From Blasia pusilla (taxonomy: Eukaryota > Marchantiophyta > Marchantiopsida > Blasiales), in assembly GCA_050084515.1 (NCBI GenBank), contig CM114271.1:28210001-28274000 (forward strand): a stretch of DNA of 64,000 bases, in the 5' to 3' direction. The notes beneath the pieces are model-generated. The model was not told the origin of the DNA. It made no database searches and was given only the letters and a program-made list of their open reading frames with translations. The stretch's first letter is position 1, and the number at the start of each line of letters is the position of its first letter. Shown here piece after piece: positions 1 through 10,799 of the stretch. The translations under genes and the position numbers were made by a program.

Positions 1-203
1 CGGGTAATTTCGAGTTACCAAGGACTCCGACGGGTTTCAAGTGATGCGCAACCCTCTGCTTCCCAAATCTGGTAACATATTGCAACACAATTGAATGTGT
101 TACAAAATTGGATCCATTGTGTCAGACAATCTCCCCCACCGAATTCATCTTGTCAGTAAAAATCTGTCAGGAGTATCTATTTCCTATTCACTATAAATTA
201 AAT

Positions 204-245
204 ATTCTCATTCTCATTCTCATTCTCATTCTCATTCTCATTCTC
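204..245. repeat. (ATTCTC)7 microsatellite
   Basis: Seven perfect head-to-tail copies of the hexamer ATTCTC, just upstream of the first candidate start codon (268) of the decayed transposase gene. It could be part of that gene's leader. No function is implied. Confidence 0.95.
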
Positions 246-267
246 CTCCCGTAGGAATCTTCTTGGA

Positions 268-1377
268 ATGGATAATTATGTTAAGCTCACTTGTGGCACT
301 CATCTGGCGGCCCTTCCTCAATCAGAAATCATCCGACCCCAAGCTCGTGAGTCTTTCGTAGCAGTGGATGAAAATTTTCTGTCTGTTTGATTTCTTCTTC
401 AAATTGGAACCATCTTTGTATCCAAAGATGTTAGGGTGGAAGGTACGGAAGACATAATAGGTAAGACGGTCCAGCCAGTGACCTTGGACCGTAAAGTATG
501 GAATCTCCTACCTATCGCAAATGGTCAATACAGAGTTTACGGCCTGCCCCTGAATTCATCTGTTTCCCAAGTAGACGGTCTAGAATTTCCTAGTGCTCCG
601 AGCTCTACGTTTGCAACTCCAAGCTCTGCAGATCCGGCTTCGACTCCAACTTTGCACACTCGTAACAATGTTGTTCTTCCTGAAGAGATTCCGGATGTTA
701 TCAACCTCAGCGGATTTGTCGGACACCAATCGGGCCCTATGTCCGCCTACTCGTTCCTCTTGTGATTATCAGGCAATAGTTTGCTCGTCTCTGCCCTTGA
801 AAATGTTCAAGCACATTCTTGTCGATTTAGCCGCCACCCCGCATTTACGATGGTAATTGCATTTTTGAGTTGCCTCCACTTGTCGCTGCTCCTGCTCAAA
901 AGAAGGATGGAGGCGCTGAAGGGTATGGGATGTAAAGTCTGATTGTCATCGATGGTGCAGGCTTCAACGGACAAAGTGCTTCCATCCCGATGGTCCTTGG
1001 ATTGTCTCCCGCCGCCAATGCGTGGGAGCCTTGGAGTGTAGAAGTCCAAAGCATGCCCGTATCTAGAGCGCAACGGGCGAGTCAATACGCCATAATTCCC
1101 CCAAGAATGCAGAAACTCCATACGAGGTGGGTGCCACAATACGCCGGGAGGCCATCGATGTCCTCATTGTCGCACGCCTTCGTTGGAGCGTGTCCCTGCA
1201 TACATATTTTTCATTGTCCATGACTTGGGCTCCACGCCGAGTATACAAGGTCGGGCGGTTCATGTTGGCTCCCACACTCATCCCGTGACCGATGCAATTC
1301 AAAGACACATCAAGGAGGATGTGGCGAAGAAAGTAGCCGAGGTCTTTGAAACTCTCCGGGTTCAAAGCCTGGGGTGA
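268..1377 (+). pseudogene. 5' part of decayed MULE-like gene, uncertain
   Basis: An ATG at 268 opens a short reading frame (MDNYVKLTCGTHLAALPQ...) that runs into a GTGAGT-like donor near 350. A second open stretch covers about 436-765. After several frame changes, 900-1377 reads as broken pieces, including a segment around 1180-1290 that resembles the 'APRRVYKVGRF' stretch preceding the transposase core. I place it in the same gene only because it is contiguous and on the same strand as the better-supported exons at 1499-4235. No domain is recognisable. Stops and frame changes make a functional product unlikely, and exon limits are guesses. Confidence 0.3.
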
Positions 1378-1498
1378 TCAAGCTCACAACGGCATCACAA
1401 ATTTGTGAACAATTGCTTGGAATCCCTGGATAGGGCGAGATCACGCCGGTTGAGGAGAAACAACTCTAGGAAAATCTCGCATTTCTCGCTGATCCTGA

Positions 1499-2265
1499 AT
1501 GCTTCTGGAATTTGCTACGCCGATACTGAGTTCGATGGAAAGACGGCCGAAATGGATGCCATCGCGTAATCAAGGCCAACTCCAGATTTCCATTCATTCA
1601 GAGATGGCGTTCATGGGCCAAGGAGGCGAGGGATCCAGGGCCTATGTCTTCAAAATGTCAACCACAGGTTCCTCGAGTGGCCTTGATCTTATAGATCGAA
1701 TGAGGGAAGGGAAAGATCTTTACGGGAGCTGGGTCAGCTTTGATATTTGCTCAGAGTCTTTGAACGGATGGTTGACGATGGGTGCTCACGTTTATGACCA
1801 TGTGGAGAAGGGACTCAAAACTATATTTGTGTGTGAAGTAAAGCGTAAGATGTTGGCGGTTTGAAGATGTCTTTGGATACTCTTATTGGAGGTGGTGAAG
1901 GAAAACAAAAGGCCACCTCCGGAAATTTATGGGTTCATGGCGGATAATGCACAACCTGGGTGGATTGCTATCCGGGAAGTGTTGGGTGGAGAGGTTCAAC
2001 CGAGAGGAAAGGTCGGATGCTTTCCATTGGCAACGATCGTGACCAGTACACCAAATCTTGCATCAAGGAGAATAAGAGGACAGAGCATGTCACTCTACTC
2101 CAACGCTGCAAGGAAAGCAAAACCTTGAAGCAGGCCATGGACTGCCAGGAAGAACTTCATGGGTGGTGGAGGAAGCATGCGATTGAGGGGAAGTACAAAG
2201 AGTTGTGCTCTTGGTTGAGTTGGTGGATTGTACGTATGAGACAATGGGGAAACTTCATGCGGCAG
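1499..2265 (+). pseudogene. MULE-like transposase core, broken
   Basis: The reading frame covers about 1499-2000 and continues, after one frame change near 2000, to 2265. It contains a DDE-transposase-like stretch: 'VSFDICSESLNGWLTMGAHVYD' region, then 'GFMADNAQPGW' with a candidate catalytic Asp codon at 1943-1945, then a basic/Trp-rich stretch ending 'SWLSWWIVRMRQWGNFMRQ'. These resemble the catalytic half of plant Mutator-like/FAR1-type transposases that carry a C-terminal SWIM finger. A TGA at 1862-1864 and the frame change near 2000 break it. The segment ends exactly at a good splice donor (CAG|GTGAGT, intron from 2266). The family call rests on pattern memory plus the SWIM finger downstream. 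Confidence 0.5.
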
Positions 2266-2739
2266 GTGAGTTCACTATTTTGTCTTGTCAAGCTCACGCT
2301 GAGAATTGTTTGTAAAGTTGTAGCTTAGGGTGAGAAGCGTGGGAATTATATGGATTTCAAACCCAAGAAACCAAGAAAGCTGTCGGATGCGACGGGTTGC
2401 ACGAGTGTGCAACCCGACGGAAACGGACGGGTTGCCCGAGTGTGCAACTCGACGGAAACCGACGGGTTGCATCCAGATGTTTGGTATCGTCCCGAGTGTG
2501 CAACCATTCGGGACCCGACGGGTCACTGAGTCGTTCATGGGATGCCTCGGCCTTGCAACCCGTCAGGTTCCAACGGGTTGCAGTAGGTGGGTTTAAGGTT
2601 ACAACACGTCGGGACCCGACGGGTCGCAAAGTCGTTCATGGGATGCCTCGGGCCTGCAACCCGTCTGGTTCCGACAGGTCGCTTATTTCTTTGACTCCTG
2701 GGTTATTTTCGTTCGCTTCTAACATTGCCGTCTTTGCAG
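2266..2739 (+). other. Candidate intron with GACGGGTTGC-type repeats
   Basis: Bounded by a CAG|GTGAGT donor (2266) and a TCTTTGCAG|G acceptor (2739), giving a 474-bp intron between two transposase exons. Within 2385-2690 the words CGACGGGTTGC and GTGCAACCCGACGG recur about ten times in both orientations with spacers such as GAAAC. The same words occur near position 30 and, diverged, near 4420. It looks like a degenerate satellite or an inserted element inside the intron. Confidence 0.5.
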
Positions 2740-3160
2740 GGATTGAACGTTCATGAAAATGCCCTCTGCCCCAACACAAGTGGAGCAGAAAGTGTTCATT
2801 CCTCTTGGAGGTCGTCACAAGCATGCCAACGAATTTCACTTGTGGAGGCATGCCAACAAGACCAGGCAAGAGCAATGCTACGATCTGCAGACATCCCATA
2901 TCTTCCTCACAAAAGGCATAACAAAAGGAAAAGGGCCGTCGATCTACGAGCTCTATGTCGTATGGTAATTTGTGAGATCTGGTGATGAAAAATTGTATGT
3001 CAAAGCCTTCAACCGGTGCGTAGCTGGAACTCCACTCAAGCAAGACGTACACATAGGTGGGGATATTCGTGGGCGGGTTTCAAGACGTCCCATACAGATG
3101 GTGGTAGAGCAGTCGAACGAGACTCGTGGAGACCAGATAAGTATCTTGACTTGGCGGTGA
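2740..3160 (+). pseudogene. MULE-like transposase, next exon, frameshifted
   Basis: Downstream of the acceptor at 2739 two overlapping frames share the coding signal. One reads 'SGAESVHSSWRSSQ...LVEACQQDQARAML' and the other 'FLTKGITKGKGPSIYEL'. Both fit the post-catalytic part of the same transposase type, where an 'AEVVHSSW'-like motif precedes a 'GRGPS'-like motif. One indel between them therefore explains the pattern. A TAA near 2966 and further changes follow. I see nothing beyond decayed sequence from about 3160 to 3590; it has short open stretches only. Confidence 0.4.
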
Positions 3161-3593
3161 AGAGGCAGAATCGAGGAACAAACCGGTGATTGATTTGGAT
3201 GAGGAAATTACACCGCCAGGTATTCGGGGACCCCGGACCCGCCCCAAATCCGTGATGGAGTTACTTCTCCAAAATCAGTGAATGTTTTATTTCAAAAGCC
3301 CTCCGTTCTTCGGAAGTTCGCAACATCCCCGCCACCCGGGTGGTTCAACAATATGGGATTCGGTAATGGAGGTGGATTGCAACCTAAAACGGTGGCATAT
3401 ATCTCGAGCAACCCGGACGTGGACCCACCTGCAGGCAAAGCATCCGATGGCATTAGGAGAGCATGCGGCACTTTCCTAAATAAGAATGCATAAGGATTGG
3501 GACGACCACTACCTGGGTTTTGGGGACTCAAAACCTTTGATCGTTCCACGAGGACCGGGATCAATTGAAGTACTTCTTCTGCCCAAATGAATC

Positions 3594-4235
3594 TTGCGCT
3601 TTCCGGAAGTCTTATCCGGCTGCCATTGGAGCTCCCGGGAATACCCCCACGATTTGGCCCATTGCCGCAGGCACGAACTGCACTCAAGAAGTGGAAAATC
3701 TTACAAGTGCCGGTTTCAGACTCAGAGACGGGGAAGTTCGGAGCATGTTCAGATTACAGAGACCTTCGTGATTTGTATTCAACCCAAGATTGATGTCAAC
3801 ATATACCCGGAGAAGGTGGATGATCTCAATCCATTATTTCTGTTTGAGTCTAGAAATGGGGTGAAGAGAAATAGAATGTGTAGGCCAACGGTGGAGAGAG
3901 CAAAACGAATTGCAGCAGCTCGGGAGGCAAAAATGGAGATCATCGCCACGAAAGATGTCCCGAGTGGCAATGGAATAGGAAGGATGTATTGGGTCAGAAC
4001 AACATCAGTAAATTCAAGTGTCACAGGGGTGTATGTGGTGCACATCTGTTGCTTTCCCACATGTTCATGTGATGACTTTGTCCAAAGAGAGACAAGTGGC
4101 AAAAGGTATTTCCCTTGTAAGCACATGTACTATGTGTTGCTGGTAGTTTTAAGAGAGTCGGAGGTAGGAGTAGGAATCCACCAACCAATTCTTTCCCTCA
4201 AAGAAGTTCGAAGTATTTTAAACAAACCACTTTGA
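3594..4235 (+). pseudogene. SWIM zinc-finger segment of MULE-like transposase
   Basis: An open frame of about 210 codons. Its C-terminal half holds a SWIM zinc finger of the form CxCx(n)CxH: Cys-Ser-Cys at 4062-4070 and Cys-Lys-His at 4116-4124, followed by a hydrophobic helix (MYYVLLVVL). SWIM fingers sit C-terminal to the DDE core in plant MULE/FAR1-type transposases, which matches the order seen here. The N-terminal half has no recognisable domain. The frame ends with TGA at 4233-4235. The finger residues are intact, but because upstream exons are broken I treat the whole as a pseudogene. A domesticated SWIM protein cannot be excluded. Confidence 0.6.
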
Positions 4236-4582
4236 GGATGCAAAATGAGGTTTTAGATTGTACTTTTATTTTTTTCTCAACCTTCACTGTGAGCTTGAAC
4301 TCTATTCAGCCCGGGGCAAATGATAGATTTTTTTCCAGACCTTGGATGGAAAAAGTGATTGGTTCCACACTTATGATTCCACTAATTTCTCAGTTTTGTA
4401 AATTTTGTGCAATTTGCAACTCGTCGGACTCAAAGGGGTTGCCAAAATATGGAAGAGGAAAAAAAAACTGTGGGATTGTTTAATAAATGAACAAAAAAGT
4501 GCAAAAAAATTCACACAAAAAGTTTCCTCTCTTCAACCCAACGGAAATTCTCTTCAAAAAAAAATATCTATTTCGGTTGAAG

Positions 4583-4652
4583 GTAGTTTCCTCTCTCCTC
4601 TCTCCTCTCTTCCTCTCTCCTCTCTCCTCTCTTCCTCTCTTCCTCTCCTCTT
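4583..4652. repeat. Pyrimidine tract, TCTCC/TTCC-type
   Basis: Imperfect tandem CCTCTCT/TTCCTCTC units, nearly pure pyrimidine on the plus strand. 4240-4580 and 4660-4860 are AT-rich with nothing I can assign. Confidence 0.85.
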
Positions 4653-4867
4653 ACCGCACCTCGATCGATTAGTGCCTAGTTGTAGATCACCGGATATATA
4701 GACACTAAGATCTTCTCTCAACGATGGATTTTAGGTAGCCGTAGGTAATCGTAGGCTACACCATTTATTTGTTTGTGGATGCATGAAAACTCCTACTCTA
4801 TTTTACACTTTTGATTCTTTTCTTTTCTTTAACAAAATTATTACCATTGACGGAAATCCACAACTTA

Positions 4868-5390
4868 TATGCGTTGGTGATGATCAAGCACCTCTCAAAG
4901 TAGATAGAGTTTTTTGCATGTTTCGATAAGCTTGATGAGTGAGGGATGGACCTAAAATTGCTATGGTTGGCAATGAGATATGAGTTTAGTAGGCAAATAT
5001 CCTTGGGATCCTTTTCACCTTAGTTTTGATCTATGAACGAGATCCGAATTTACCCCTGGCCAATTTTCTTGATTCTACTGAGGTGTTGAACCTCGATAGC
5101 TATGATGTGTGGGTCATCAAGGTTCCCAAAGGTCAAAGACATACCAAAGAATCATATTGATTGTGCTTGAGAATCTGACAATTATAGATTATCGAGACAC
5201 ACTGAGGTATGTAAACATTTAAGGAGGATATTATTAATAGAGGGTTTTGAGTTTCCATCTGTAGACTATCTCTACTTACAAAAAATGGTGCCGAAAATTT
5301 TGGATGTGATAGCAACTTAGCAAGGTACATTATTTTAAGGGTATGCGAAGTCTTACCCTAGGGATTCTCCTCTTGGAGATGTTTGGACAA
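4868..5390 (+). pseudogene. Ty3/gypsy integrase C-terminal remnant (copy C)
   Basis: Homologous by eye to integrase of the A/B family. 4868-4930 matches the segment after the second catalytic region (compare 18110-18175); 4975-5110 matches the region around the 'YGRELDLP' stretch in B3; 5190-5390 matches the 'VYLQ...ILRVHDVLP' tail. The middle of integrase is deleted and stops are frequent. It is followed by the family's repeat box and an LTR-like core, so this is the 3' end of a heavily truncated plus-strand copy. Confidence 0.6.
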
Positions 5391-5404
5391 TATGGTTGAA
5401 TGTG

Positions 5405-5760
5405 TGGGTTTATTTTTTTTGTGTTTGATTAATGACAATAATATATGTTTGTTAGCAATGAATATCCACATAACACTTTGGGGGATATTGGAGGTCCAGC
5501 CAAGCAGGTCAAGGATAACCCTTTGAGCATTAGGGCAACCTACAAGTGCACGTTTCCTCTTGATTTGGGCCCATTTAGAATCTATTTGAGAAACCTACTA
5601 TTTACCGTAAGTTTCTTATTTAGATAGAAAGAAAGTTACCCTTGGCCCGCTATTGTCCATATTCTCCCAAGCATTCCTACATTACAAATGCTTTACCTTT
5701 GGCCTCCATAGTGGTAAGGGGCATGACCTTCCATAATCTATATACTAGTAAGAATATTGA
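5405..5760 (+). repeat. R box plus degenerate LTR-like core (copy 1)
   Basis: 5405-5475 resembles the R box found beside other LTR cores (GTGTTTG...AATGACAA...TATGTTTG..TAGCAATG). 5480-5760 follows the LTR core: GGAGG..CAGGTCAAGGAT, a Pro/Ser-like pyrimidine block, then GAGAAACCTACTATTT..GTAAGTTTC. The same order (integrase, R, core) occurs at 18.9-19.9 kb, which supports the assignment. Confidence 0.5.
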
Positions 5761-6834
5761 GTTTTTGAATGTTTTGACGTGAATGCATCCTTTTTGAGAT
5801 TAGTGACCAATTCTAGCATTACCAACATTGGCTTTGGGTTATTAAAGGGGACCTGCGTTGCAAAATGGTAAGCATTGCTCTATGATGTTTCTCTTAAGGG
5901 CACCTTATTAGTTCGTTTTATCCCGCGTCCAGTCATGATCATTTAACAGGCCCCTTGCTCCCCACTTCCCACAACACAAATCCAACTCTGGCATTTCGCC
6001 GTGAAAGCTGGGACACCCCTTGACCTATTGCAGATTGCATGGATGTGCCACGCCCTGGAGTAAGGCGGCAGGCGAAACAAATGCATGGCAGCCTTAGACC
6101 CTGCTTACTACATGCCGAGTCCAATCCCGATCAGGAGGGAAACACAATCGCCACCACGAGGACTGGAAGATAAGAAGATGACTGTTCGCCTTCTCTGTAG
6201 TCATTCCCACAACACTTAGGCCAGCAGCCTATTCACCAAAGATTAACGGAATTCCTCAGTAAACGGGAAGTATGCGGTTAGCAAGTTTAATTTGAAAGGC
6301 ACTGGCATGAAAGTCAACAAGTTGTTCTAAATTTGACACACGTTCTGGACCCCTACACTCGTTCTTCAACAGTGAGGTCATAGTCTCTGATTCTGTGGAA
6401 ACTATTTCTCTCAACTGACCCATCTCTTTCTCGGTGGTCAGATGCGTGAGAATTGACTGATCGAGGCACCCGTTGCGTGTTAGACACTCGGTGATCTGCC
6501 ATGGCTCATGAGAGCCTCCGGCTTAGTTACATGAAAGGCTCTTATTTCTCACTCTGTAGTCAACTCTAGATTCCTCACCTTCCAGCCATGTTCGCTAGAT
6601 TCGTTCAAAGGCAAGCCCTGTTCCATAACATAACGAGCAGAGGGATTCCCAAAACAAAAGAATGTCACCGTGCGAGTGGCAAGCGGTTGATTAACGACTT
6701 CAGAAGTTATTTATGCCTTCTCCAAACGAGTTTCAGATAATATGCTTTAACTTGAACCAGAGAGAAAATTTAAGCTTAACCTCTAACCTGGAAGACCCGT
6801 TGAGCGATGGCCTGCGGGCTCTATCGGCTACATA
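5761..6834. other. No gene recognised
   Basis: Moderate-GC sequence from about 5935 onward with only short open frames on both strands and no domain, RNA or repeat I can name. It reads as single-copy within the window. Confidence 0.5.
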
Positions 6835-6990
6835 GGCGCTTCCAGCGCGGACAATAAAAATATATATGTGTAGAAAAAGGATGGGAAACCATCACGATAC
6901 AAAAGAGGGGGGCATGAGACCCACAAAAATAGACATCAAGAGGCCGGAACCGGCCCCGAGGAGAAAGAAAGGGGCCTCATCGCGGATAAT
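6835..6990 (-). mobile_element. LINE-like 3' tail
   Basis: On the minus strand it reads CCCCCTCTTTTGTA, then a GATGG/CCATC stem-loop (6880-6893), then an AT-rich end. The same arrangement ends the better-supported LINE at 31.3 kb (stem-loop 31341-31355). Only the 3' tail is present; no reverse transcriptase is recognisable upstream (7000-7650). Confidence 0.4.
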
Positions 6991-7318
6991 CGGAAAAGGA
7001 ACTCACACTTAATCATGCCAGCAACTCCGAAATCGACTATCAATGGACTGTTCATATGCTGCACTTCTGATCATGCTGAGCAATAATGTATCGTTATTAT
7101 GATCGACTTATCATTGTTCTCACGTCTATCTACACTTGACGTCATACTGTGATGTATAATGATCGACATTTCTCATTCCGGTTTCGGAAATTCAGATCGA
7201 TCATTAATCCTTCCTCGCATTCAAGACCTCAATCACCAACTGCGGCAATATTATAATGCAAAAACGCCGGCTCCAGTTGTAGATCTTATCAATTATTACG
7301 GCGTCTGGCTTTCAAACA

Positions 7319-7383
7319 CTCAGATGCCTTTCACGCTGTTCCTTATTACGCTGTTGTAATGAACAGCGTGAAAGGCATCTGAG
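7319..7383. repeat. Perfect 22-bp-arm hairpin
   Basis: Arms 7319-7340 and 7362-7383 are perfect reverse complements around a 21-nt loop. Within the loop ATTAC (7345-7349) pairs with GTAAT (7356-7360), extending the fold. Both flanks are unassigned sequence. A short open frame on the minus strand (7643 to 7320) runs through it, but no protein family is recognisable. Confidence 0.9.
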
Positions 7384-8232
7384 CGAAATTCCGTAGAACT
7401 GCACAGCACCTCGAAAACGTCTCCAGCAGTACGCAGGTATTTGTTCAAAAAACCAGCGAAGGTCATCCCTTCCACATTCATGCTCTCAAACCATCCTCCT
7501 TGTAGCTGACTGTATCCACGTACACCTCGCACATAGCCGCTACGCCCGAGAAACACTACAGGGTTTCCAGGCACTCCCGAGCGTCTCCTATTCTCCTCAC
7601 GACCCCTACCACGCCTCACCGCCGCGCCAAAATTTAAAGCCACGGCCCACCGCGGCAGGCGGGGTCCCGACTCGCGTCTACCGGTTGCTGACCGCAGTAG
7701 CCAGACCTGGAAGTCACGGCCATCGGACCTGAGAAGGCTCGAATATTCCGTCGCACATGGTTTGTGAAAAATAGAGGTGATAGCAGCTGTTTATATTAGC
7801 GCGTATCGCTATGCTTACTCCCAGATTAGGAGGGGAGCGGATGGCGCCAGCGAAGACTTCCCGACACTTGTTTTTCCCCTCTCTCGCAAAGAAAAGAAAC
7901 AAGCGTCTTCCTCTGGTTAAAATAGCATTTCCTGTGCTTTCAACCAGTCGGACACGTTTCCTTGAGTCACTCGGGTCATTCCGGACGTCAATTAAGTTAG
8001 TTCGCTCGGGTTCAATTAAGTAAGGTCACTCCTAGTCGGTCTTGGGGGTCACACGTTTTAAGGTGACCATGGAGCCTTCAAGGCATCTTGCATTGGACAA
8101 AATTTATATTACTAATCAAAAGTGCATATGTTATGAAAGTTCAATTTTTTTAGCAAGTGAGGACAGTTATTGAGCAATCTCTTATTCCAAAATTAAGTTA
8201 CGGCTCCATGAATTAATCCGGGCATAACATAA
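7384..8232. other. No gene recognised
   Basis: A minus-strand open stretch (about 7643-7384, 'ALNFGAAVRRGRGREENRRR...FAGFLNKYLRT...') has protein-like composition but no domain I recognise and ends in the palindrome. 7900-8230 has nothing I can name. Confidence 0.4.
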
Positions 8233-8295
8233 CACGGGCATTCCCCCAATAATAACTACTAGTAAGAATGCCCGTGCGATGCACCAGCGCCAAAT
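8233..8295. repeat. Plant transposon terminus motif with inverted arms
   Basis: CACGGGCATTC (8233-8243) and GAATGCCCGTG (8276-8286) are perfect inverted arms around an ACTAGTAA core. The string ACTAGTAAGAATGCCCGTGC followed by GATGCACC is the kind of terminus seen on common plant repeats. A related end, in opposite orientation, lies at 34215-34262. I cannot assign a superfamily. Confidence 0.5.
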
Positions 8296-10104
8296 TTTAG
8301 CACTTAAAACCTTTTACATAAAGTCGATAACAACAAGGGTTTCACACCTTCAAGTTGGATTTAGTTCAACATTTAAACAGATTTCTTCCGCTGTGACTCG
8401 CACTGCTAAATGGTACAAATTACAACGACGTGTTCTACTCTAAGTCTGAGTCCCACAACCGCACGACACCAATTGTTTCTGCAACCTAACTTTAACAACT
8501 CGATGGACATGTACACATAACCCCATGGTAGAAAACGGAAATTTTGTCCCTTGATCAAGTCTGTTTCCATCTTCTCCTATCCAAATTTCCATAGACTCTC
8601 AGACTAGATTCACCCAAGTTTGAACGTCGCTCATTTGAGGTAACGATGACTTTAGGTCCCACGCCACCACAAGTATGCAATATTGGGCGGCCTTAAGAGT
8701 TCGTCGAGGACATACAACACGAACAAACATGTTTACCGTAAGATATAAAAATAAACAATTTAACCAATTTGATAGGAACAATAGCAAACCTCGTCTAGTA
8801 AATTTGTTCCCAGTAAGTCCACCTTCGCTTCGTTTGGTAGCAAAATCCGATGTACTTCGTCCGAGCTCTTTTCAGCTGCGCACCCCTAGCTCTGCCTTTG
8901 GTAACTCAAGAGGTACTCCAAAGCTTTGCCAAATACATGCTCCATATAACTTACAGATTCCTATCCATTTTATCAAAGATTGGCCTACCATATCTCTCTA
9001 AAGTAAGAAAAATGTGTGTGGATGGCGGAAGAGCTGCAATGTTACTTTTACAGGTGTCCCTGCATATTTACATTCCAATCTTGTTGAAACACCTGATGGT
9101 GCTATTTTAGAAAGGGGCTTCCTTTTCAAGGGAGGCTTCACTTCTTCAAGAGGGGAGCTACTAAACTAAGTAACTCCTCCCATCTCGAATTACAGTGTAG
9201 ATAACAACTATTTTATTGTCTAAACTAAGCCACGATCAGAAATTAAACTTGATCAATTATGATGAAAAAATTCTTGTTTTTCTTCTCATTAAGAATTTTT
9301 TTCTTTTTCTCTTGTAAATTAAAATTTTTGTTGTAATTAAAGAAGTTGTTCTTCAACAAGAATATACACTAGTGCACAACCGCGCTCTCCACAAGATCAT
9401 TGGATCAACCACCATACACATTCAAAATAATTTCTTGCTATTTTTAAAATATTTTTTTCCCATATTATTATCAAAAATATTTTTGTGTAATCCAAGTGCT
9501 ATGTCTCAATCAAATGGGTGTTTGAAAATGAAGAAGGCGTTTTCCCATAATAATATAAATCATGAATTTATTGTCATATTCGATCACAGTTATGGAAATG
9601 AAAATAAAATAATTCAATATTTTGGTTGGATATTTGGGAAAATGAAAATTTCACTTAATGATAATTTTAGCTGAAATTTCTTTCAACCAAAGAATATTTT
9701 TTGCAATGAATTTGTAAAATTTAATATGAAAAAATGGCATAAAAATAACAGAGATAGATTTGAGGTTAATAAAATTTCACTTCAATTCAAGAAATTCATA
9801 TTTTTTGTCTTATAAATTTTTGGAAAAAAAATCCTTTTTGAACCCCCATGTCTTAGTTAAGAAAATAAAATAGTATTCATTCTTTTAAAATTTTTATCTG
9901 TGTCACAATTATTCTCTTTTGGTTATTTCTCATTTTCTTGAATATATTAATTTATTCTCCCTTGAAACAAAAATTGGAGATTGAATATTTAAATTTTTGT
10001 GCAAATTTTTTTTAATGAACAAAAATGAGTAATGTGGAAAAATAATGAATAGGAGGAGAACTTAGGAACATTGCGTAAAGATCCTTATTCTAAATCTTCC
10101 GTAG
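8296..10104. other. AT-rich, no gene recognised
   Basis: Strongly AT-rich, especially 9200-10040, with many A and T runs. Open frames are short and of low complexity. No RNA gene or mobile element recognised. Confidence 0.6.
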
Positions 10105-10797
10105 AGCACCTTCAAGGAGATTGGAAGATTTTCTCAAGAGGTCAAGAACACGGTTGCACAAAAACGGACAAGTGCATCCCTAAGACGGATATGGACACAC
10201 AAGTTTTGACATGTCCACAGACATGGGTTGCAAAAGTTCGGGCCCACACTTATAATTCATGGTGGAAGGTAGGGCAAGGACGTTCGGGGCAATAAGGGGG
10301 AAGAGAGTGCAGGTGGGAGGAGGGAAAAACAAGAAACTACAGATCACCAAGGCAAGTCGCGGATAAGAAAGAAGGGGGAGATTGGGCCCACATTCACAAG
10401 TCCTTATAAAACATGAACGTAAGTCCAAGGATATGGAGATGTCCGCGAACACGCAAATTTTCCATATGCAACCTTGGTCGAGGATGATGTATTGAGGATT
10501 CGAGTAACTTGAGAGAGTAGGTTTTAGTAGGTTTTCCCTTCGTTTTGGCTCATTCGGAGCTATATAGAGAAAACTACTATTTCACGTAAGTTTCTATTAT
10601 GGTTAAACTTAACTTTCTACTTTGAGAATTCATCCTTGACCCCCTGTAAAAGATCAAGAGCCAAGGAGGTAACTTCCAAGCATATGTTACCATGGAGAGG
10701 GCTTGGGGGTTTACCAAAAGACAAAGAGCCTTGGAGCTCATTCTATCTTTTTTGAACTTCTTGGCATGAGGCAACGGAGCTATGGTCCTCCTTGCCT
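10105..10797 (+). repeat. LTR-like core, copy 2 (5' side of element A)
   Basis: Matches the other LTR-like cores: GAGCACCTTCAAGGAGATTGG, then after an insertion GTCGAGGATGATG, GAGAGAGTAGG, the pyrimidine block with GGCTC..GAGC, 'AAGAGCCAAGGAGGT', and 'GGTCCTCCTTGCCTTGTGAG'. It is split by the MITE-like insertion at 10148-10476 and stops abruptly at about 10797, where LINE sequence begins. Confidence 0.7.
10148..10476. mobile_element. MITE-like insertion, copy 1
   Basis: Non-coding, about 325 bp, with short terminal inverted repeats (GGTTGCA at 10152 and TGCAACC ending 10473). It interrupts the LTR core between ...CTCAAGAGGTC and GTCGAGGATG, compared with the uninterrupted site at 19460. Its reverse complement matches 19906-20255, so it is a dispersed family with at least two copies in the window. 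Superfamily not determined; the target duplication is unclear here. Confidence 0.65.
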
Positions 10798-10799
10798 TG

